Assembly (NCBI GenBank): GCA_947589095.1
Contig: CANQBX010000028.1
Coordinates: forward strand, 1-44,053
Direction: 5' to 3'
DNA length: 44,053 bases
DNA from: an uncultured Lachnospiraceae bacterium
GTDB lineage: Bacteria > Bacillota > Clostridia > Lachnospirales > Lachnospiraceae
In this document: one piece after another, positions 37,857 through 44,053 of the stretch
Layout: each line of letters begins with the position of its first letter
How positions within the stretch are numbered: the first letter of the stretch is position 1
Translations under genes and position numbers: made by a program
The notes under the pieces: model-generated
What the model was told of the DNA's origin: nothing
The model's database searches: none
Seen by the model: the letters and a program-made list of their open reading frames with translations, nothing else

Positions 37857-38630
37857 ATGCCGAAAATAGGATCGTCCATATCCGACAGTGCGAGGCAGAC
37901 GGTGGGATTCGCGGCCATGTCGCCGGACGCGAACAGGCAGAAGGCTATGACGGAATCTTACATCAAGCTGAACCGTGACGGATTTTCCCGGATTGCAGGC
38001 GGGGATGAGGACTGCCTTAACGATGCGCAGCAGGCTTACGAGCGGATCGTCGGGAGCCTTAAACTTGATAATAGAAGCCAGCTTCATAAGAACCTGGGCT
38101 GCGGCCCCGGAATGGAAGAGAATCTGTTCTATATCGATGGGAAGCCTGCCCTGGAATTCGCAAAGGAGCAGGGACTTCGGCCGGACGGCTGGCAGGAGAA
38201 TGAGCGGGACCGGCAGCTTCTGCGGGGCGTGATCGCCGCGGCTGTGCTGAGCGGGAAATGCCATGTGGATGTGGTCCGGCTGGAGACCGGAAAGAACATG
38301 GAGGATGCCTCTGTCAGGATAGGCGTAACCGAGGTCATGGCGGATCTGTCCGTCCTGGATTCCCGGACCGGATTCTTCCGGAGAAAACCTTCCAAAGCGG
38401 CGAAGGAATTCTACAGCGATACCGGTGGAGACGCGAAGCGGCAGAAGGATATCAGCGATACCTTCAGCTTAAAGGTCAGCCAGGCGGCCATGAGCGCGCT
38501 GACCCATACGGCGGGTACCCGGACCAGAGTTGGCTTTTCCGGCATGGAGGAATCGGGCGGACGGGAAGTCCGTCAGAGGCAGCCCCAGCGTCAGACGGCC
38601 GCGAAAAGCCGCGCGAACGTGATGCAATAA
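37857..38630 (+). CDS. Hypothetical host protein, 257 residues
   Basis: A soluble, charged protein with no signal peptide or membrane segment. I do not recognise a family. It is rich in basic residues at the C-terminus (RQRQPQRQTAAKSR). AGGAGG precedes the ATG. It stands between a LytTR regulator and a two-component system, and a LytTR-like half-site lies about 125 bp upstream, so it may be a LytTR target. Confidence 0.55.
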   Translation: MPKIGSSISDSARQTVGFAAMSPDANRQKAMTESYIKLNRDGFSRIAGGDEDCLNDAQQAYERIVGSLKLDNRSQLHKNLGCGPGMEENLFYIDGKPALEFAKEQGLRPDGWQENERDRQLLRGVIAAAVLSGKCHVDVVRLETGKNMEDASVRIGVTEVMADLSVLDSRTGFFRRKPSKAAKEFYSDTGGDAKRQKDISDTFSLKVSQAAMSALTHTAGTRTRVGFSGMEESGGREVRQRQPQRQTAAKSRANVMQ

Positions 38631-38667
38631 GGATTGGAGAATATAAAGGAGAAGGAGGAGACGGAGC

Positions 38668-39957
38668 ATGGATCTGCGCAGTGCCAATATCGTTCTGGAA
38701 AGCTACAGCGTCCTGATCTGTCTGATACTCCTGCTCTATCAGGCGGCCCATATGGATGGGGGATTCCGGAAGCAGAAACGGTGGTTTCTGTTCCTGCTGG
38801 CATCCAATATCGGTATGGCCTTCGGCGATATGCCGGACTGGCTCCTGTCGGGGCAGCAGACGGCGATGGCCTGGTGGCTGATGCGGATGGGGACATTTTT
38901 GCTGTTTCTGTGCGCGGCGTTTCTGACCATTGGTCTGACCGGGTACCTGATCGAGACCCAGCAGCTTAAGGGGCGCAGAGTACAGGTCATCTGGCGGATC
39001 GCCTGCGTGCTCTTCTTCCTGCAGATAGCGGGAACGGTTCTGTCCGCCGCCTTTGGCTTTTTCTACACGATCACGCCGGACAATGTATACCAGCGCGGCA
39101 AATTCCATATTCTTTCCCAGGCTCTGCCGTTTCTGATGTATCTGCTGGACGTGGCGCTGATCGCGGAGGGAAGGGATAAGCTGAAACCCAGTTCCGTGTT
39201 TTTCCTGGGAAGCTTCATCGTCCTGCCGCTTGTGGGACAGCTTCTGCAGGCCGGGTTCTACGGCATCGCGGCCATCAGCCCGACGATCACGCTGGCGATC
39301 CTTCTGGCGCTTCTGAATGTGCAGCGCGGGCAGGAGATGGCGGTGAAGGAGAAGGAGCGGGAACTGACGGAGATGCGGGTAGAGATCATGCTGAGCCAGA
39401 TACGGCCCCATTTCCTGTATAATACACTGACGGCGATCCGGCAGCTGTGCGACGCGGATCCGGCCCGGGCCAAGCAGTCGATCCTGGATTTTTCCAGATT
39501 CCTGCGGGCCAATATGAATTCGCTGACGACCAAGGAGCCGATCCCCTTCACCCAGGAGCTGGAGCATACGAAGAGTTATCTGAACCTGGAACGTCAGCGG
39601 TTCGGCGAGCGGCTTAAGGTGGTTTATGATACGCCGGTGACCGAGTTTGAGATTCCTACGCTGACGCTGCAGCCGGTGGCGGAGAACGCGGTCCGGCACG
39701 GCGTCCTGCGCCGGGAAGAGGGAGGCACGGTCCGTATCGCTACCGAGGAGTGGGGCGATGGTTATGTGGTGATTGTGGCCGACGACGGCGTGGGGATGGA
39801 CGCTCCGGCAGGGAAGGACAGTGACGGCGCCCATATCGGTCTTGCTAACGTGAGAAGCAGGCTGGCGGATCAGTGCGGCGGCACGCTGCTGATCAATTCC
39901 ACGGAGAACGGAACGACAGTAAATATCTGGATACCAAAGGGGAGAACGGGACGATGA
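38668..39957 (+). CDS. LytS/YehU-like sensor histidine kinase
   Basis: A 429-residue membrane kinase. About six to seven membrane helices cover residues 10-215. The kinase part has SQIRPHFLYNTL with phospho-acceptor H248, an N-box around N340 (QPVAENAVRHG) and ADDGVGM at 371-377. It senses an unknown signal and phosphorylates the regulator whose start overlaps its stop as ATGA. AAGGAGGAG lies before the ATG. Confidence 0.9.
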   Translation: MDLRSANIVLESYSVLICLILLLYQAAHMDGGFRKQKRWFLFLLASNIGMAFGDMPDWLLSGQQTAMAWWLMRMGTFLLFLCAAFLTIGLTGYLIETQQLKGRRVQVIWRIACVLFFLQIAGTVLSAAFGFFYTITPDNVYQRGKFHILSQALPFLMYLLDVALIAEGRDKLKPSSVFFLGSFIVLPLVGQLLQAGFYGIAAISPTITLAILLALLNVQRGQEMAVKEKERELTEMRVEIMLSQIRPHFLYNTLTAIRQLCDADPARAKQSILDFSRFLRANMNSLTTKEPIPFTQELEHTKSYLNLERQRFGERLKVVYDTPVTEFEIPTLTLQPVAENAVRHGVLRREEGGTVRIATEEWGDGYVVIVADDGVGMDAPAGKDSDGAHIGLANVRSRLADQCGGTLLINSTENGTTVNIWIPKGRTGR

Positions 39958-40736
39958 AATACCTTCTGATCGATGATGAAGAACCGGCGCTCTGGGATTT
40001 AAAGGAGGTTCTGGAGGAACTGGATGAGGAGAGCGAGCTGGCCTGCTATACCAGCCCGACGCGGGGGCTTAAGGACGCGAAGGAGAACGCCTACGACATC
40101 GCGTTTCTGGACGTGGAACTGGGCTCCACCGACGGGATCACCCTGGCCCGGCAGCTAAAGGGGATCCAGCCGAAGATACATATCATTTTCGTGACGAGCC
40201 ATGAGAAATACGCGGTGGACGCGTTCGCGATCCACGCCACAGGGTATCTCCTGAAGCCGGTGGCGAAGGAGGATGTGGAAAGGGAACTGACCTTCCTCTA
40301 CCAGGAGCAGCACGGGGACCAGAGGATCCAGGTGAAGACCTTCGGCGGTTTCGACGTACTGGTGGACGGGAAGCCGATCCTTTTCAAGCGGGCCAAGTCG
40401 AAAGAGCTTCTGGCCTATCTGGTGGACCGGCGGGGCAGCAGCGTGACGCTTAAGGAGGCGGCCGACGTGCTGTTCGAGGACGGCATTTACGACGGCAACC
40501 GGCGGCGGTATATGCTGACGATCTACGCGGCGCTTAAGAATGCGCTGGCGGAGGCGGGAGCGGAGCAGATGCTGGTGAAGCAGTACAACTGCTACGCGGT
40601 GAATCCGGATGCCTTCGAGTGCGACGGATACCGTTTCCTGGACGGGGATCCCATCGCGATCAATAATTACCGCAAGGATTATATGCTGCCTTATAGCTGG
40701 GCGGAATTCTCCATGGGGGCGATGGAGGCGCTATAG
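39954..40736 (+). CDS. Response regulator with winged-helix (SARP-like) output
   Basis: A 260-residue protein. The receiver domain has acidic D7-D8, phospho-acceptor D53 (FLDVEL) and YLLKP (98-102). The C-terminal half (about 120-260, FGGFDVLVDGKPILFKRAKSKELLAYLVDR) matches winged-helix domains of the OmpR/SARP type, in place of the usual LytTR partner of LytS-like kinases. Partner of the kinase before it. GGGGAG lies before ATG 39954. Confidence 0.85.
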   Translation: MKYLLIDDEEPALWDLKEVLEELDEESELACYTSPTRGLKDAKENAYDIAFLDVELGSTDGITLARQLKGIQPKIHIIFVTSHEKYAVDAFAIHATGYLLKPVAKEDVERELTFLYQEQHGDQRIQVKTFGGFDVLVDGKPILFKRAKSKELLAYLVDRRGSSVTLKEAADVLFEDGIYDGNRRRYMLTIYAALKNALAEAGAEQMLVKQYNCYAVNPDAFECDGYRFLDGDPIAINNYRKDYMLPYSWAEFSMGAMEAL

Positions 40737-40834
40737 AACCCGGCGGAAGGAATTTCAGGGTTTCGGACTGCGGCAGCGGGGGACGGTTCATCCATCTGCG
40801 GCGCGGCGTCTGACGAATGAAAGGAAGTGGAGAG

Positions 40835-43666
40835 ATGGAAATCTATTTTCGGCTGTCTGTAATGGGCCTGATTACGGCGCTTGTGTCGGCGGGGCTTTAT
40901 CTGGCGGAGAAGAAGACCGCCTTAGGGACCTGGAAGCCGAAAGCGCGGCAGGTTCTCTACGGAGTGATCTTCGGCGTTCTGTCGGTCTGCGGCACGGAAT
41001 TCGGGGTCACGGTGGAAGGGATCACATTCAATGAAAGTACGGCCGCGCCTCTCTGCGCCGGTCTGATCTTCGGCGCGCCAGCCGGGGTGATCTCCGGTGT
41101 GATCGGAGGCGCGGAGCGGTATCTGGCTACTTACTGGGGCGCCGGGTATTACGGCCGTATCGCCGGCAGCGCCGCCATCCTGTTCGCGGGACTGTCCGGG
41201 GCGGGCATGCGCCGGTATATGTTCGACGATAAGAAGCCGGTGTGGTACTACGGACTGGCGGCGGGGATCATTGCGGAGGTAGTGGATATGCTGCTTCTTC
41301 TGCTGACCCGGGTCGACGATATCCGGCAGGCATTCTACACGGTGGAACTGGGGGCGCTTCCGCTGGCGCTGATGAACGGGCTGGCGGTCATGCTGGCCCT
41401 GTTTTTTGTATCGGTTCTGGGAAAGGCCAGAAAAGGACGGGAGTCGGAAGGAGGCCGGGAGGGGCTGGTGCAGACCTTCCAGAAATGGCTCCTTGCCTGT
41501 GTGACCATGGCGTTTCTGGCTACCAGCGTCTTCACGTTCTGGGTGGAGAGCGGTATTTCCGACAGTCAGATCCGGAATATGCTGAAGCTGAACATTACGG
41601 ATGTGAGCAGGCAGATCCTGGAGGCGTCGGACGCGAATATGCTGAAGGTGGCCAGGGAGGCGGCGCTGCTCCTTAAGGCGACGGGGGGCGGTGCGGACGG
41701 CGTGACGTCCGAAAGCCTCCAGGGGATCCAAAACTACCTGGGCGTGGCGGAGCTGGACCTGGTGGATGAAAATGGAATCGTGACGGCGACTACGCTCGAA
41801 GGGGCGCAGGGGTACGATATGGCGTCCCAGGAGCAGTCCGCCGCGTTTCTGGTGCTCCTTCACGGCGGGCAGGAAATGGTCCAGAGCTATCAGGCTACCG
41901 GATTCGATCCTTCCGTATTCCGCAAATACGCCGGGATCGCGCTGGAGGACGGAGGCTTTCTGCAGGTCGGATACGACGCGGCCCAGTTCCAGAAGGATAT
42001 TGCCGGCCAGGCCGCGGCGGCGGCCGCGAACCGCCATGTGGGTGAGAACGGATTTATCGTGGTCTGCGACGAAAGCTGGCAGATTATCAGCGATTCCAGC
42101 GGACATATGAGTCAGGCTGCCGGGGATACGGCGGATGCGGCGCGGACTGCGGGAAATACAGCGGATGCGGCGCGGACTGCGGGAAATACAGCGGATGCGG
42201 CGCGGACTGCGGGAGATACAGCGGGTACGGCGCGGGCTGTGGGAGATACAACGGATGCGGCGCAGGCCGGGGAAGACCTGGCTGTGACCGGATACTGGCT
42301 TAACACGGAGAATGTATCGGATTTTACAGTATTTCGGGCGGATATCTATGGCGTTCCCTCCCGCTGCATGTATATGCAGACGGAGGGATACATCATCATG
42401 GGCGTGATCCCGGAAACGGAAGCCGTCTTTACGAGAAATGTATCCCTGTATATATCGGTCTTCATGGAAGTCATTATATTCACGATATTATTTGTGCTGA
42501 TCTATATCCTGATCAAGCGCCTGATCATTGACAATATCCATCGGATCAATCGGTCCCTGGCCCAGATCACGGAGGGGGACCTGGAGGTAAAGGTGGACGT
42601 CCGGGCCAATGAGGAGTTCGCTTTCCTGTCCGACGATATCAACGCCACGGTGGACGTGCTGAAGCATTATATCGACGAGGCCGCGGCCCGCATCGACAAG
42701 GAACTGGCCCTGGCCAAGGCGATCCAGGCTTCCGCCCTTCCGTCGGTATTTCCGCCCTATCCGAACCGGACGGATTTCGATATCTGGGCGGGGATGCGGC
42801 CGGCTAAGGAGGTAGGCGGAGATTTCTATGATTTTTATATGCTGGGGGACAATAAGCTGGTATTCCTGATCGCGGACGTGTCCGGCAAGGGGATCCCGGC
42901 GGCCATGTTTATGATGACGGCCAAGACGCTGATCAAGAGCCTGGCGGAGACCGGCATCCCGGTAGAGCAGGTGCTGACGGAGGCCAATGAGCAGCTGTGC
43001 GCCGGCAATAACGCGGGGATGTTCGTTACGGCCTGGATGGGGATCCTGGATCTGGAAACGGGCCTTGTGTCCTTCGGAAACGCGGGCCATAATCCGCCGC
43101 TTCTGAAAAGGCGCGACGGCGGCTTTGCATATCTGAAGTCCCGGGCCGGCCTGGTGCTGGCCGCCATGGACGGGATCCGCTACCGCAGCAGTGAGATACA
43201 GCTGGAGCCCGGCGACGTGATCTATCTGTATACGGACGGCGTGACGGAGGCGACCAGCGGGCAGGAGGAGCTGTACGGCGAGGAACGGTTACAGCAGTAT
43301 CTGAACAGGCTGGCCGGTACGGACGGCTGCGAGCCGGAAGGCGTCTGCCGCGGAGTCCTGGCGGATGTGGATCGGTTCGTGGGAGATGCGCCTCAGTTTG
43401 ACGATATTACCATGGTGTGCCTGCGTTACCGGGGGCCCGGCCGGGAGCTTACGGTGGACGCGGATGTGGAACGTGTCGGAGAAGTGACGGAATTTGTGGA
43501 GACGTGCCTGAATGAGGCCGGATGTCCGCCGGATGTGCTTGCGCAGGTGGATGTGATCGTCGATGAGATCTTCGCGAATATCGCCAATTACGCCTACGGG
43601 GATGAACCGGGCAGCGCGGCGAGACGGTATGCTTATTGTCCAAACTCAATGTCAAGCAGCATATAG
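40835..43666 (+). pseudogene. Membrane SpoIIE-type phosphatase/anti-sigma ATPase, 3' end interrupted
   Basis: About 925 genuine residues. Five or six N-terminal membrane helices (5TM-like, 1-195), an extracellular sensor-like part (230-530) with 10-residue tandem repeats at 430-479, a membrane helix (about 537-562), HAMP (565-620), a PP2C/SpoIIE phosphatase (640-870, with GGDFYDFY, VSGKGIPAAMFM) and the start of a HATPase_c_2 domain (VIVDEIFANIANYAYG). Near 43617 it runs into foreign DNA and ends out of frame in 14 odd residues, so the ATPase is cut. Possible role: regulation of a sigma factor. Confidence 0.85.
42121..42270 (+). repeat. 30-bp minisatellite inside the phosphatase gene
   Basis: Five in-frame 30-bp units (42121, 42151, 42181, 42211, 42241). 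Units 2 and 3 are identical and the rest diverge slightly. They encode AGDTADAART-like 10-mers. Length can change by slippage without loss of frame. Confidence 0.9.
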
Positions 43667-43926
43667 AAGTCGAACTCACGATGGACGAGATGGATTTGAC
43701 CGCCGCCGAGAAGAAAGCCAGCTATGAAGAAATTAAGGAGTATGTGCTGGAGAAATTCGGAATGAAGGTCAGCCACTTGTATATCGCACAAGTGAAGCGG
43801 AAGTGCGGGATTATTGAACGGGAGAATTATAATAAGCCCAAGTCGGAGAACGCCAAACAGCCCCAATGCCCGCCAGAAAAGGAGGCAGCGATAAGGGAGG
43901 CGTTGGAATATTTCAAGATGATATAA
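43621..43926 (+). pseudogene. RumA (23S rRNA uracil methyltransferase) C-terminal extension from a mobile element
   Basis: In the frame from GAG 43621 the sequence reads ETVCLLSKL then MDEMDLTAAEKKASYEEIKEYV and ends in PQCPPEKEAAIREALEYFKMI. I recognise this ~100-residue tail from RumA-like proteins at the edge of conjugative elements that integrate in the 3' end of rumA. The methyltransferase core (the first ~350 residues) is missing. The frame is separate from the phosphatase frame, so this is the attachment end of an integrated element, now in another gene. Confidence 0.75.
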
Positions 43927-43936
43927 ATATAACAGC

Positions 43937-43980
43937 CGGCGATTTTGGGATTCATCTCACAAAATCGCCGACTTTGTTGT
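43937..43980 (+). terminator. Intrinsic terminator after the RumA tail
   Basis: Perfect 11-bp stem CGGCGATTTTG (43937-43947) with CAAAATCGCCG (43960-43970), then ACTTTGTTGT. Confidence 0.85.
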
Positions 43981-43982
43981 AT

Positions 43983-44053
43983 GTGCGCCTGGCGGCGCAC
44001 GTTTCTAACGGGTGAAAGTCCCGAATCCGCCCGGTGGTGGGAAGGATATAGCC
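43983..44053 (+). mobile_element. 5' end of a group IIC intron
   Basis: The sequence starts GTGCGCC-TGGC-GGCGCAC, then CTAACGGGTGAAAGTCCCGAA. It aligns in pattern with the start of the well-known Oceanobacillus group IIC intron (GUGUGCC, then CUA-GGGUGARAGUCCCGAA). Group IIC introns insert right behind terminator hairpins, as here. The rest lies outside the window. Confidence 0.75.

Noticed and set aside
42121-42270. CRISPR-like array of 30-bp units
   Set aside because: Units are directly adjacent with no spacers, in frame with a coding gene, and purely tandem.
1-44053. tRNA or rRNA genes, or a tRNA-type attachment site
   Set aside because: No cloverleaf or rRNA-like sequence was recognised. 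This fits a transposable phage that does not use a tRNA attachment site.

Overview
The window is low-to-mid GC DNA of a Clostridia-type Firmicute, most likely a gut Lachnospiraceae: strong AGGAGG ribosome sites, PBSX-like tail genes, a LytTR regulator, SpoIIE-type phosphatase, choline-binding-like cell-wall repeats and a RumA-tail conjugative-element fragment all fit. The taxon is inferred. Most of the window (about 0.98-36.05 kb) is one Mu-like transposable prophage. Its early and packaging-entry genes follow Mu order: a leftward repressor, a Ner-like HTH, MuA transposase, MuB ATPase, GemA, a Mor activator, and homologues of gp25, gp26 and gp27. The head is SPP1-like (portal, MuF head protein, scaffold, capsid) and the contractile tail is PBSX/Xkd-like. 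The main system is a diversity-generating retroelement (DGR) at 29.0-32.1 kb. The 3' end of a 454-residue tail-tip protein gene (VR) is matched 239 bp downstream by a non-coding template (TR). The two differ at 12 of 112 positions, and every difference lies at a template adenine. A GC cruciform directly follows VR, and the DGR-type reverse transcriptase lies just downstream. This RT has YLDN in place of the usual YxDD, and I find no Avd gene. A 34-bp palindromic site occurs only upstream of the variable gene and upstream of a small HTH gene at the prophage right end, which suggests dedicated control. Regulation by region: convergent promoters with two 17-bp operators sit between repressor and Ner-like gene. 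The early operon ends at a strong terminator after mor. A second operon carries gp25/26/27-like genes and a NusG paralogue resembling LoaP/RfaH, followed at once by a structured RNA ending in a terminator and then by the structural genes, which contain more intrinsic terminators. This looks like phage-encoded processive antitermination. A tail-chaperone -1 frameshift (A AAA AAC), a MuF protein with a JAMM/RadC-like tail domain, and a duplicated structured leader are further points of interest. Flanks: at 36.05 kb the prophage abuts the 3' remnant of a host cell-wall-binding protein gene. Host genes follow: a DUF1858 protein, a LytTR regulator, an unknown protein, a LytS-like kinase with a response regulator, and a large membrane phosphatase. 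The phosphatase gene is cut near 43.62 kb by the tail of an integrated element (RumA C-terminal extension), which is followed by a terminator and the 5' end of a group IIC intron. The first ~0.9 kb is AT-rich foreign DNA rich in hairpins, and no left half of the cell-wall gene is present. The two prophage flanks therefore do not match, pointing to rearrangement or a chimeric assembly.
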